64,000 nucleotides of DNA from DATCBF01 sp964401995 (GCA_964401995.1 CAYOAP010000006.1:1-64000); one strand, 5' to 3'. Positions 17,947 to 25,917 are shown, counted from the stretch's first letter. Notes: generated from the letters alone by a model not told the origin. Program-made: numbers and translations.

Positions 17947-19050
17947 TCAGACGACGAACTTCCCGTCTTCCTGCATCACCACGCCGTCGACTTCTAGCTT
18001 GCCGCCGAGGCGCAGGTCGCAGACCAGGTCGGTGTGGACCGCGGACTCGTTCTCGCCGCCTGACTCGGGATAGCTGCGGCCGACCGCCATATGGACGGTG
18101 CCGCCGATCTTCTCGTCGAGCAGGACCTCGCGGGTGCCGCGGTCGATCCCGTAGTTGGTGCCGATCCCGAGCTCACCGAGGCGGCGGGCGCCGTCGTCGG
18201 TGTCGAGCAGCTTGATCAGGAACTCCTCGCCGCGCTCTGCGCTGGCGTCGACGACCACCCCCGCCTCGAAGCGGAGGCGGACGCCGGAGACCTCGCGGCC
18301 GCCGATCACCGCCGGCAGGTGGAAGGTCACCTCGCCCTCGACCGAGTCCTCGATCGGCCCGGTGAAGAACTCGCCGTCGGGCATGTTGTGCTTGCCATCG
18401 CAGGGGATGAACTTGCGGCCCTCGATGCCGAGCGTGATGTCGGTGCCCGGCGCGGTGACGCGGACCTCCTTGTGCCCCTCGATCCACTCCGCCAGGCGCT
18501 TGGTCTCGGCCGAAGCGCGTTGCCAGGCGGTCAGCGGATCGCCGTCGGCCGCCAGGCAGGCGCCGTAGTAGAAGTCTTCGTAGTCGACCAGGCTCATCTC
18601 CGCCTCGGAGGCGTAGGCGCTGGTCGGGTAGAGCGTGTAGCACCAGCGGAAATCGCCCTTGGCACTGCGCTCCATCGCCCGCGCCATCAGGTCGCCGGTG
18701 GCGGTCTGGCGCAGGGTCTGGCGCTCGGGCGGGACGCCGGAGAGCTCGCGCGTGTTGGTCGAGGCGCCGATCGCGATCCGCACGTCGGCGTTGTCGACCA
18801 TCCACTCGGCGAAGGGGGAGATCCATTCGAGCTGGTTATCGGTCGCGTGCTTGAAGTAGGCGGCGATCTGGCCCTCGAGGGCGACGTTCATCACCGCGTG
18901 CGCGCCGGCTTGCAGGACCTCCTCGTAGACCGCGAGCAGCAACGGCGCCGCCGCCGTCTCGCCGTCGATCGAGACGACCTCGCCCTCCTTCACTTCGGTC
19001 GAGTAGCCGACCAGGATCTTGGCCAGGGCTTCCGCTCGTGGATCTCTCAA
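17947..19050 (-). CDS. M29-family metallo-aminopeptidase
   Basis: 367 aa, matching the thermophilic aminopeptidase (AmpS/PepS/aminopeptidase T) family. It has the N-terminal domain with VSIDGETAAAPLLLAVYEE and the C-terminal metal-binding half containing EAGVVVDASAERGEEFL, LGIGTNYGI and ENESAVHTDLVCDL, whose Glu, His, Tyr and Asp supply the two-metal site. It releases N-terminal residues from peptides in the cytoplasm. The ATG overlaps the pdxT stop by 4 bp, so it appears to be third in a pdxS-pdxT-aminopeptidase operon. That is an unusual partner for B6 synthesis, though overlap alone does not prove a shared role. Confidence 0.93.
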   Translation of the reverse strand: MRDPRAEALAKILVGYSTEVKEGEVVSIDGETAAAPLLLAVYEEVLQAGAHAVMNVALEGQIAAYFKHATDNQLEWISPFAEWMVDNADVRIAIGASTNTRELSGVPPERQTLRQTATGDLMARAMERSAKGDFRWCYTLYPTSAYASEAEMSLVDYEDFYYGACLAADGDPLTAWQRASAETKRLAEWIEGHKEVRVTAPGTDITLGIEGRKFIPCDGKHNMPDGEFFTGPIEDSVEGEVTFHLPAVIGGREVSGVRLRFEAGVVVDASAERGEEFLIKLLDTDDGARRLGELGIGTNYGIDRGTREVLLDEKIGGTVHMAVGRSYPESGGENESAVHTDLVCDLRLGGKLEVDGVVMQEDGKFVV

Positions 19051-19637
19051 CTCAGTGCCTCCTCGCCGGCGCGCTCGCGCGCGCCCGTCGTCATTGCCAT
19101 GAAGAGCGCGTGCAGCCGCGAATCGTCGGTCAGCTCCGGGTGGAAGGCGCAGGCGAGGACGCTGCCGTCGCGGATCGCCACCGGGTGGCCGCCGTGGGAG
19201 GCGAGCACCTCGACGCCGGGCCCGCAGCGCTCGATCCAGGGCGCGCGGATGAAGACCGCGTGCAGCGGCTCGTCGCCGATCCCGGCCAGCTCCAGGTCGG
19301 CCTCGAAGCTCTGCAGCTGGCGGCCGAAGGCGTTGCGCCTGGCGGTGGCGTCGATCAGGCCGAGATGGGCGTCGTCGCAGACGATCATCCCGGCGCAGGT
19401 GCCGAAGATCGGCTTGCCGGCCTCGTGGCAGGCGCGGATCGCCGGCCCCAGCCCGGCCGACTCGAGGCCGAGCACGATCGCCGTGCTCTCGCCACCGGGC
19501 ATGACCAATCCATCGAGCCCCTCAAGATCCTTGGGAATCCGCACCTCGCTGACCTCGGCCCCAAGGCGGCGCAGCATCTGGGAGTGGGCCTCGAAATCGC
19601 CCTGGACAGCAAGAACGCCGACGCGCAGCTCAGGCAC
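19047..19637 (-). CDS. pdxT: Pyridoxal 5'-phosphate synthase glutaminase subunit PdxT
   Basis: 196-aa class I glutamine amidotransferase. The triad is complete: nucleophile C81 (GTCAGM), H166 and E168 (FHPEL); PGGES at 47-51 forms the oxyanion region. It hydrolyses glutamine and channels ammonia to PdxS. It overlaps pdxS by 8 bp and the aminopeptidase by 4 bp. Confidence 0.97.
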   Translation of the reverse strand: MPELRVGVLAVQGDFEAHSQMLRRLGAEVSEVRIPKDLEGLDGLVMPGGESTAIVLGLESAGLGPAIRACHEAGKPIFGTCAGMIVCDDAHLGLIDATARRNAFGRQLQSFEADLELAGIGDEPLHAVFIRAPWIERCGPGVEVLASHGGHPVAIRDGSVLACAFHPELTDDSRLHALFMAMTTGARERAGEEALS

Positions 19638-20517
19638 CCCGGCCCTGCAGCAGGGCGTCGGCGGCGGCCAGGTCGGCGATCTCCAGGCCCGGCATCGCCT
19701 CGCCGAGGCCGATCGACGCGGCTGCGACCCGCTCGGGGTCGTTGAAGTGCGTGGTCGCCTCGACGATCGCGCGGGCGCGGCGCTCGGGGTCGGAGCTCTT
19801 GAAGATGCCGGAGCCGACGAAGTTGCCCTCGGCGCCGAGCTGCATCATCAGCGCCGCATCAGCTGGGGTGGCGATGCCACCGGCGCAGAAGAGCGGCACC
19901 GGCAGCTTGCCGGCGGCGGCGACCTCGCGGACGACCTCCAGCGGCGACTGGTGCTCCTTGGCGGCGCCGGCCAGCTCCTCCGGCCCTAGCTGGGCCAGGC
20001 GCTTGATTCCAGAAGTGATCTCGCGCATGTGGCGGACCGCCTCGACGATGTTGCCGGTGCCGGCCTCGCCCTTGGAGCGGATCATCGCCGCCCCCTCGCC
20101 GAGCCGGCGCAGGGCCTCGCCAAGGTTGGTCGCGCCGCAGACGAAGGGAACGTCGAAGGCGTACTTGTCGATGTGATTGCTCTCGTCGGCCGGGGTCAAG
20201 ACCTCCGACTCGTCGATGTAGTCGACCTCAAGCGACTGCAGGACCTGGGCCTCGGCGAAATGGCCGATCCGGGCCTTGGCCATGACCGGAATCGTCACCG
20301 CCTCCTGGATCCCCTTGATCATCGCCGGGTCAGACATACGAGCGACTCCCCCATCCCGCCGAATATCAGAAGGAACCCGCTCCAGAGCCATCACCGCACA
20401 GGCCCCCGCCTGCTCAGCAACGACCGCCTGCTCAGGGTCGACGACATCCATGATGACGCCGCCCTTCAACATCTCGGCCAGGCCGGTTTTCAACCGAAAA
20501 GAAGCTCGCTCAGTCAT
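19630..20517 (-). CDS. pdxS: Pyridoxal 5'-phosphate synthase lyase subunit PdxS
   Basis: 295 aa, one of the most conserved bacterial proteins. The two catalytic lysines fall at the canonical numbers, K81 (VMAKARIGHF) and K149 (RSKGEAGTG), and ALERVPSDIRRDGGVARM is present. It makes PLP from ribose 5-phosphate, glyceraldehyde 3-phosphate and PdxT-derived ammonia, so this organism uses the DXP-independent route. The ATG at 20517 gives the standard N-terminus; the open frame runs on to 20901 only through repeat copy B, which lies 3 bp upstream and must therefore contain, or displace, the promoter. Confidence 0.97.
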   Translation of the reverse strand: MTERASFRLKTGLAEMLKGGVIMDVVDPEQAVVAEQAGACAVMALERVPSDIRRDGGVARMSDPAMIKGIQEAVTIPVMAKARIGHFAEAQVLQSLEVDYIDESEVLTPADESNHIDKYAFDVPFVCGATNLGEALRRLGEGAAMIRSKGEAGTGNIVEAVRHMREITSGIKRLAQLGPEELAGAAKEHQSPLEVVREVAAAGKLPVPLFCAGGIATPADAALMMQLGAEGNFVGSGIFKSSDPERRARAIVEATTHFNDPERVAAASIGLGEAMPGLEIADLAAADALLQGRGA

Positions 20518-20520
20518 TGG

Positions 20521-20743
20521 AGCCAATACTACGCGGGGCGCCCGGCCGCGGGTCCTGTCGTGGGGGCTGGGTGGCCTCGCTTGCGCTGCGATCTGCTCTC
20601 GGGCGACGGAATGTCTTCGCTTGCAGGCTTGAAACCTCGCCCTTCGCAGACTCCGCGACTGCACGACACCACCCAACCCCACGCCACCCGCGGTCGAGAC
20701 GCCTACAGCAGCGAACTGCATCAAATTCTCGGCAACTAGGTAG
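20521..20743 (-). repeat. Dispersed intergenic repeat, copy B
   Basis: Minus-strand copy of the family seen at 5725-5990 and 24632-24985. The palindrome-type arm GAACTGCATCAAATTCTC (plus-strand 20713-20730) is followed outward by GGCAACTAGGTAG, also found inverted in copy C. The tail shares GCGGAGTCTGC, AGGGCGAGG and GCAGATCGCAGCGCAAG with copy C. It fills the pdxS upstream region to within 3 bp of the start codon. Only one arm is present, so the hairpin of copy A cannot form here. Confidence 0.72.
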
Positions 20744-20782
20744 GCACAGCACGTACATTTCTGCACCCCTTCCGGCCTAAGG

Positions 20783-20835
20783 TTTTCGGCGTCAACCGAA
20801 AAGCGGCCGGGGCGCTGCGCTAACAGCCCCCGGCC
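20783..20835 (+). other. Two tandem hairpins upstream of the winged-helix gene
   Basis: Perfect 7-bp stem TTTTCGG/CCGAAAA (20783-20789, 20796-20802) followed at once by a GC-rich stem GGCCGGGGC/GCCCCCGGCC (20805-20813, 20826-20835, one bulged base). They end 25 bp before the 20861 ATG and so lie in its probable leader. They could be a structured leader or a terminator without a T-tract. Confidence 0.45.
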
Positions 20836-20860
20836 TGGCACCGAAAGGCAGGACCTTCCG

Positions 20861-21148
20861 ATGCAGGAAAATCCTACGTCAGGCGGCGAGGAGCGAACCA
20901 ACGCCGAGCAGGACCGCAGCGATCAGGGCACGGTCTTGGTCTACATCGTCACGCAGTATCCAAGCCACTTCCGGCGCTCCGATCTCGTGCGCGAGCTGGT
21001 TGAAGGGCCAGACTTTGCCGAGCAGGACCGGATCGAACGGGCCGTGAACGAACTCGTGAGGGTCGGGCTGCTGTTCCGCTGTGAAGGGCTTGTGCTGCCC
21101 ACGCGGGCGGCGCTGCGCTCCTGTGAAGTGCTTGACGCCAGCCCATAA
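20861..21148 (+). CDS. Small winged-helix-like protein
   Basis: 95 aa with a polar, disordered first ~20 residues, then a compact helix-turn-helix/winged-helix pattern (VTQYPSHFRRSDLVRELVE...IERAVNELVRVGLLFRCEGLVLPTRAAL). This resembles helix 2, recognition helix and wing of small archaeal/actinobacterial wHTH proteins. A DNA-binding role is inferred from fold pattern only. AAAGGCAGGACC upstream supplies a ribosome site for the ATG. First gene of the island between repeat copies B and C. Confidence 0.65.
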   Translation: MQENPTSGGEERTNAEQDRSDQGTVLVYIVTQYPSHFRRSDLVRELVEGPDFAEQDRIERAVNELVRVGLLFRCEGLVLPTRAALRSCEVLDASP

Positions 21149-21205
21149 TTGCCCTGCGCTCAGGCTTGAGGATTCAGTGAGCTAGTACGTGTACGCTCTC
21201 GTCCC

Positions 21206-22528
21206 TTGGCAAAGGCGTCTGACAATGGCGGATCAGATAACGGTAGTCATGCGGACAGACCCCGGCAGCCGCCATTTGTGGTTTCTCTTTTTCGGTTTCA
21301 GGAGACAATCGACGCTATTCGCCAGCTTCACGATGAGGTCTGCGTTCATGCCGCAGAGCTGGACCGAAAGCACACTGGCCCCGAAGGGCTCTCAGCAGTT
21401 AAAAGCCTGGATCCCGAGCGTCGGCAGAAGTTCAAGGAATGGCTTGAATCTCGGTTTAACAAATCGGACGACGACGGCGAGGATCAGAAATCTCCTCAAG
21501 ACGACCAGTCTGCGCTACGCGAAATCTTTGTAGATAACCCAGCTGCAATAGATCAGGCTCAGTTGATGCTTCAGCGAGCCATGCTGGCACCAAACCGAGA
21601 GATGCTTCTGCGCTCGTCGTTGCTCACAATGGCGATGTCTAGTTTCGAGGTCTTGCTGGGTGGTCTAGCCGCACGTCACTATGAGCTGCATCCAGGCGGA
21701 CTCGGCACCGATAAACGGTTTTCACTGCCAGAAATATCGGAGTTTAATTCTCTTGATGATGTTCAGGACGCTGCTATCGCACATCGCGTCTACCAGCTTT
21801 TACAGGCTCCCCTTGAGGACTGGGCTACATGGCTCGATAAGGGCTCGGGACTGGGAGTCAAGCTCAAGAATCTCGCCATTAACTTCGATGAGCTAGGCGA
21901 GATCATCCAGAGGCGCCACGTCATTGTTCACAATGGAGGCGCAGTCTCTGCCCAGTACCTTGACCGCGTGCAGTTTGGCGGCGAGCCTCCCGACATTGGC
22001 ACATATCTATCGGTCAGCGAGACATACCTGAGGAAGGCTCTTGACCACCTAGATAGCGCAGGTAATCTGGTCGGCGTCGGGGTCTGGTCAAAGGAGGATC
22101 CCACTGCCGAAGGTCGAGCAGTCTCAGTGCTCTCAAATCGGATGGAGCAGTTGCTCTTTGAAGGCAGGTGGCCAGCTCTTCGGCAGATCTGCTCGGTTGG
22201 CAAGAAGATCGCCTCGGTTGATCTACAGCACCAGGTCTTCAAGGTCAACGAGTGGCTGTCTATCAAGCATCTTGACGGCTTGAGTGATATTGCGGAGGAA
22301 ATCGGAGACCAGTGGGATACCTCCGCACTTGGGGCGCAGTTTCAGCTTGTTCAGCTAGCTTTACTAGATAAGGCCGATCCGTTCTTTCAAGTCGCCCCCG
22401 AGGTTCTTGAGAACGGCGGAATTCAGTTGGAGCAGCTCAAGAGCTGGCCAGTTTTTGCCGATCTCAGAAAGGACGATCGGTTTGCAAATCTTCTCGCGGG
22501 GAAGCAGGGCCTTGCAAGAGACGATTAG
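21206..22528 (+). CDS. Large protein with HEPN-type Rx4H motif
   Basis: 440 aa from a TTG start. The central part (about 125-260) is helical and carries R237-x4-H242 in RRHVIVHN. This is the signature of HEPN ribonucleases and HEPN-like abortive-infection proteins, where Arg and His form the RNase centre in a dimer. The N-terminal ~120 residues (LHDEVCVHAAELDRKH...) and the C-terminal ~180 are unassigned; the latter has tetratricopeptide-like helical pairs. Base composition is visibly less GC-rich than the neighbours, suggesting transfer. A defence or stress role is inference from the motif and the mobile context. Confidence 0.7.
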   Translation: MAKASDNGGSDNGSHADRPRQPPFVVSLFRFQETIDAIRQLHDEVCVHAAELDRKHTGPEGLSAVKSLDPERRQKFKEWLESRFNKSDDDGEDQKSPQDDQSALREIFVDNPAAIDQAQLMLQRAMLAPNREMLLRSSLLTMAMSSFEVLLGGLAARHYELHPGGLGTDKRFSLPEISEFNSLDDVQDAAIAHRVYQLLQAPLEDWATWLDKGSGLGVKLKNLAINFDELGEIIQRRHVIVHNGGAVSAQYLDRVQFGGEPPDIGTYLSVSETYLRKALDHLDSAGNLVGVGVWSKEDPTAEGRAVSVLSNRMEQLLFEGRWPALRQICSVGKKIASVDLQHQVFKVNEWLSIKHLDGLSDIAEEIGDQWDTSALGAQFQLVQLALLDKADPFFQVAPEVLENGGIQLEQLKSWPVFADLRKDDRFANLLAGKQGLARDD

Positions 22529-22687
22529 AATTGAAGAGGCATAAACGAATTGAGCTTGACGAAATGACTGTCTAAACATCCAGGCCCGCGTTTGGCTGCT
22601 CACCGTTCTTGGTGGCGCGCTCCTCCCTTTGACGATCTTCCGCGGCACTACCGCTTCACGCTTTAAGCTGCAAAGAGGAGCATGCCC

Positions 22688-22852
22688 ATGAGCCCCGCTC
22701 GCAAGCGCCCAAATAAGACCACCCCCACGCCGCCAGAGCGCGACGTGAAGCAGGATCCAGAGCACAACGAGACCGACTTCTTTCGCGATCTAGAGAAGGC
22801 GACCTCAAACCGGGCTAGGAAAAAGCTCGGGCTGCCTGCTGCACGCGGTTGA
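22688..22852 (+). CDS. Short basic/acidic peptide, possible gene
   Basis: 54-aa frame (MSPARKRPNKTTPTPPERDV...RARKKLGLPAARG). It has a near-ideal ribosome site: AGAGGAG 7 bp before the ATG at 22688; another ATG at 22682 is too close to that site. The protein is polar, with a proline-rich basic front and a charged helix at the end. Its last 38 bp overlap the transposase 3' end on the other strand. No homology can be claimed; the ribosome site is the main support. Confidence 0.4.
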   Translation: MSPARKRPNKTTPTPPERDVKQDPEHNETDFFRDLEKATSNRARKKLGLPAARG

Positions 22853-23753
22853 GCATCGCCCAGAACATCGGCTCTTTCGAGTGGCGCCGGTTGTAGCGGA
22901 AGGCGTACTCGTCTAGGTAGTTCTGAAGGTACTCGGCGCTGATCGCGTGGTAGACGCCACGGACGCCGGTTTTGAAGAGGCCGAAGAAGCCCTCGATCGT
23001 GTTCGTGTAAATGTCGCCATCCACGTAGACCATCGCCTTGTGCTTGATCCGGCGGTGGCCCTTGAAGCCTTTGCCGACGTGGTCGTATGGCGGCCACTCG
23101 TCGGTGAAGATCATCGACTCCGGCAGGACGTGTTCGTTGACTGCCTTGTCGAGGGTCACTTTGGTCCGGTCCGGGATGACGCGAGCGCGGACGCGCCCAC
23201 CCCGCTCGACCATCCCGAGGACGCTCGGCTTGTATTTGCGCCGCAGGAAGCCGTTCCCGTTGCGTTTCTCAGCAGCACGCGGCTTGCCGCCGATCAAGGT
23301 CTCGTCAACCTCGACCTCACCGCTCAATGGATCGTCGCTGTCATCAGAGAGCAGGGTCCGAATCTGCTTGAACATCCGGTGGGCCGTCTTGTAGGTGACG
23401 CCGATCTCGCGCTCCAACTGCTTGGCGCTGATTCCGCAGCGGGTACTGCTCATCAGGTAGATGGCGAAGAACCAGAGCTGAAGGCTCACCGTGCTCTTGT
23501 GGAAGATGGTGCCAGCGGTCGGGTAGACGTGGTTCCCGCAGAACTGGCAGGAGTAGGCCGAACGGCCCCTGATGCGGTGGAACTTGCTCGCCTTGCCGCA
23601 CTTCGGGCACTCGGTCCCGTCGGAGAAGAAGCGGCCCTTCAGGTGCTCCAGGCAGGCGTCGTTGTCCGGGAACAGCTCCATGAACCGCGAGTAGGTCATC
23701 TGCGATTCGCTCGACGGCGATGGCGCTACTGAGTTGCGGCTCCTTGCTGCCAT
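22815..23753 (-). mobile_element. IS1595-family (ISXO2-like) transposase
   Basis: 312 aa. Zinc ribbon C49/C52...C69/C72 at the N-terminus, a helix-turn-helix region, then the ISXO2-type catalytic core: D150 (VDETLIGG), D218 (FTDEWPPYDH) and the N251/E254 position (TNTIEGFFGLFK). Full family length with no frameshift, so it may be active. I placed the start at ATG 23753. The frame is open to 23969, but that part crosses the tRNA-like relic. I searched by eye for terminal inverted repeats on both sides and could not find a convincing pair, so the element's ends are unknown. Confidence 0.9.
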
Positions 23754-23862
23754 GCGAAAATAATACCAGACACACGTATCGAAGTTCGCCGGAAGATTTT
23801 GCAGGCACAAAATGCCGGTATTCGCTTCCGGCCTAGGTGGTATGGTCATTACCAGAGAACGA

Positions 23863-23933
23863 TGGAGCTGGAGGGGATTGAACCCTCGCGGCCGGGTCCT
23901 AAGTCCAACCGCGCTCGACCAGAGACCAGCCCC
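23863..23933 (-). pseudogene. tRNA/tmRNA acceptor-domain-like relic
   Basis: 71 nt on the minus strand. The 5' GGGGCTG pairs with 3' CAGCTCC (7 bp, one G-U) plus a discriminator A; a perfect T-arm GAGGG-TTCAATC-CCCTC precedes the 3' strand. GGGGCTG...CAGCTCCA is the exact end pair of bacterial tmRNA, and TTAGGACCCGG resembles the tmRNA 3' region, but the ~280-nt body is missing. As a tRNA it would have a CTTAGGA loop (anticodon UAG) with a mismatched stem and a 3-bp D stem. I read it as a degenerate tRNA-like copy or attachment-site fragment, not a working gene. Confidence 0.5.
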
Positions 23934-24005
23934 GGTTTTCTCGATAGGGCGAGATCTACTGGGCACCACTCAGCAGATCTTTCACCCGACTCAACTCATA
24001 GTTGT

Positions 24006-24059
24006 GGGTCCCGGTAGGTGCCTGACAGGGTTATCGCCGGGACCCGCTTCTTTTATTTT
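24006..24059 (+). terminator. Rho-independent-type terminator, plus strand
   Basis: Perfect 9-bp stem GGGTCCCGG/CCGGGACCC (24006-24014, 24037-24045, 22-nt loop) followed by GCTTCTTTTATTTTC. The T-rich side is on the plus strand, yet no plus-strand gene lies upstream between 23754 and 24005. It may end an unannotated transcript, or act on the minus strand only as a hairpin after the 24062 gene. Confidence 0.55.
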
Positions 24060-24061
24060 CA

Positions 24062-24508
24062 TCACTCCTGCAAAGAGGGCGGGAGCCGGTAGTGGCCCCG
24101 CTTGACCCTCCGAAGTTCTCCTTTTCGGAACATCTCGCTGATTTTGGAGCGGGCATGGTGGTCGGCCGTTTTCGCGTCCGAGATCCAGCCATTTGCCCGT
24201 AAGCCGTCTAAGACCTCCTGCGAAAGCCAGGTCTTTCGGGGCTTCTGCCGCATGATGCGAATGACTCCCTCCCGGAGGGTCGGCGTAGAGCCGTTGGCGC
24301 TGATCGAAAGCTCTTCCTGAGCCTCGTTCGCACCGCTGCGCGCCTCGTCGGGCTCGTCCTCGCTAAAGCCGAAGAACCGCCGCCCGGACTCCCACCAGGT
24401 CAACTCGTCTTTGAGCGAATCAAGTTCCTCTTCCTTCGCCTCAACTTTGGCTCGGAGATCCTTGATTCGCGTGCTTACTCGCTCTGGGGTGATCTCGACT
24501 CCACTCAT
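24062..24508 (-). CDS. Coiled-coil plus winged-helix-like protein
   Basis: 148 aa. Residues ~8-45 form a heptad-rich helix (IKDLRAKVEAKEEELDSLKDEL). A polar linker follows, then a C-terminal winged-helix-like domain (about 75-145: LREGVIRIMRQKPRKTWLSQEVLDGL...SEMFRKGELRRVKRGHYRL). This looks like a small dimeric DNA-binding protein of the kind found near mobile elements. Function unknown. It lies between the transposase/tRNA-like relic and repeat copy C. Confidence 0.62.
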   Translation of the reverse strand: MSGVEITPERVSTRIKDLRAKVEAKEEELDSLKDELTWWESGRRFFGFSEDEPDEARSGANEAQEELSISANGSTPTLREGVIRIMRQKPRKTWLSQEVLDGLRANGWISDAKTADHHARSKISEMFRKGELRRVKRGHYRLPPSLQE

Positions 24509-24631
24509 GCGGCTCAGACTAGCAGGCTCTATCAGACGGACTGGTGCATGACTTCAAGAAGACCCTGCCACTACCCACGGGTACCCCCTTCGGTAGGGGG
24601 TCTTCGGAGTGCAATTCAATACGTGCTTTGA

Positions 24632-24985
24632 CTACCTAGTTGCCAAATTCTCTACCTGCCAGATCGATAATTTGATGCAGTTCGAGATTCGGAGCTTCGA
24701 AGCCGCCTCGCGAACTTCAAAACGGCCCGAAGCTTTCCAAGCATGTGGAGGCTTCTACCCCTCAGGCGCTTGCTCGGCAGACCCTCAGCTTTGATCTCCA
24801 GCGTTTTCCGCTCAGCCGGGCTCGTGGCGCGCGCGGGTGGCGTCGGTGCGGGGGTGGACTCCGCCGCGCGGAGTCTGCTGAGGGCGAGGCCGCAACCCTG
24901 CAGCGCGCTTTCATCCCTTCGCCCGAAGCAGATCGCAGCGCAAGGAGGGTACCCCCGCGGCGGCGTCAGGGCCCGCGCCCGGAAA
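24632..24985 (+). repeat. Dispersed intergenic repeat, copy C
   Basis: Plus-strand copy. CTACCTAGTTGCC and AAATTCTC are followed by TCTACCTGCCAGATCGA, identical to the loop and flank of copy A, then ATAATTTGATGCAGTTC. The tail (24805-24985) carries CGCTCAGCCGGGCTCG, GCGGAGTCTGC, GAGGGCGAGG and GCAGATCGCAGCGCAAGG, shared with A and/or B. A ~125-bp stretch (about 24685-24805) is absent from A and B. It ends 9 bp before the rpiR stop. With 24509-24631 it makes a 485-bp stretch with no supportable gene. Confidence 0.73.
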
Positions 24986-24993
24986 CGCCCGCC

Positions 24994-25854
24994 CTACTTA
25001 AGTTTGTAAGCCCGAATCCGGTCTTTGTGAGCAGCCTCGTCACGCGCATACAAACCGTGAGCAAGAGCCTGCACCAGCGCCATCAGCGCCGTGTTAGACC
25101 GGGCAAACGAAGGACTGTTAGACGAGTAGTAGAGCGTCATCTCAGCGTGCTCCCCAACCTCGGACAGCGAGGCGTCGGAGATCGCCAGGGTGCGGGCGCG
25201 GCGGTGCAGCGCCAGCTTCATCGCCCGCAGCAGGAGCGGGTGGGCGCGTCCGGCGGAAAGGGCGATGACAAGTGTGTTTTCGTCGATCCGGCCGAGTCGC
25301 TGCAGCGACTCGCCGCCGGTGCTGGCGACGATTTCGGCGCGGATGTCGAGCAAGCTCAACATGTGGCGCAGGTAGCTGGCGAAGAAGGCCATCTGGTCGA
25401 CGCCGACGATGACGACGCGGTGCGCGTTGGCGAGGGCGGCGACGGAAGTGTCGACCTGCTCGCGGGTCAGGTTGCGCGCGGTTTCCTCGAGATTGGCGTA
25501 ATCGGCCCCGAGCGAACCCTCCAGCTCAGAGTGATCGAAGGAGAAGAGGGCGCCGGTGCTGGCCGAGCCGGTGCTAGCGCCGGCAATCGAGTTGCGGTAC
25601 TCCTCGATCGCCGCCTGCTGCAGCTCCGGATAGCCCTCGAAGCCGAGGGCCTGGGAGAAGCGCACCACCGTCGATGACGAGGTGCTCGCTCTCCGGGCCA
25701 GCTCCTCGGCTGTGAGGAAGGCTGCCTCGTCGAGATGGTCGACGATGTAGCGGGCTACGTCTTTCTGCGAGCGCGAGAACTCTTCGAAGCGCTCCTGGAT
25801 GTACTCGGAAAGGCTTTTGAGCTGTGGGGTTGATTTCGTCGCAGTCTTGGTCAC
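24994..25854 (-). CDS. RpiR/MurR-family transcriptional regulator
   Basis: 286 aa: N-terminal RpiR helix-turn-helix (about 10-80, with FLTAEELARRASTSSSTVVRFSQALGF) and a SIS phosphosugar-binding domain (about 125-260, with VVIVGVDQMAFFASYL and ALSAGRAHPLLL). Such regulators respond to sugar phosphates, often repressing aminosugar or pentose genes; the ligand is unknown and no sugar gene is adjacent. The GTG at 25854 gives the family N-terminus. The frame is open much further upstream, but only as shadow of other genes. Divergent from the 25918 gene, so the 63-bp gap holds both promoters. Confidence 0.9.
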   Translation of the reverse strand: MTKTATKSTPQLKSLSEYIQERFEEFSRSQKDVARYIVDHLDEAAFLTAEELARRASTSSSTVVRFSQALGFEGYPELQQAAIEEYRNSIAGASTGSASTGALFSFDHSELEGSLGADYANLEETARNLTREQVDTSVAALANAHRVVIVGVDQMAFFASYLRHMLSLLDIRAEIVASTGGESLQRLGRIDENTLVIALSAGRAHPLLLRAMKLALHRRARTLAISDASLSEVGEHAEMTLYYSSNSPSFARSNTALMALVQALAHGLYARDEAAHKDRIRAYKLK

Positions 25855-25917
25855 GGCGGCACATTTCGCCGAGTCGCCAGGTTTCCCTTCAGGCAATCTG
25901 GTTGGATTGACCCAGCG

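Noticed and set aside
18091..19989. 632-codon plus-strand frame opposite pdxT and the aminopeptidase
   Set aside because: Shadow of two well-supported genes; no recognisable domain.
22529..23860. Terminal inverted repeats for the IS1595-type element
   Set aside because: No convincing matched pair found by eye on the two sides of the transposase.
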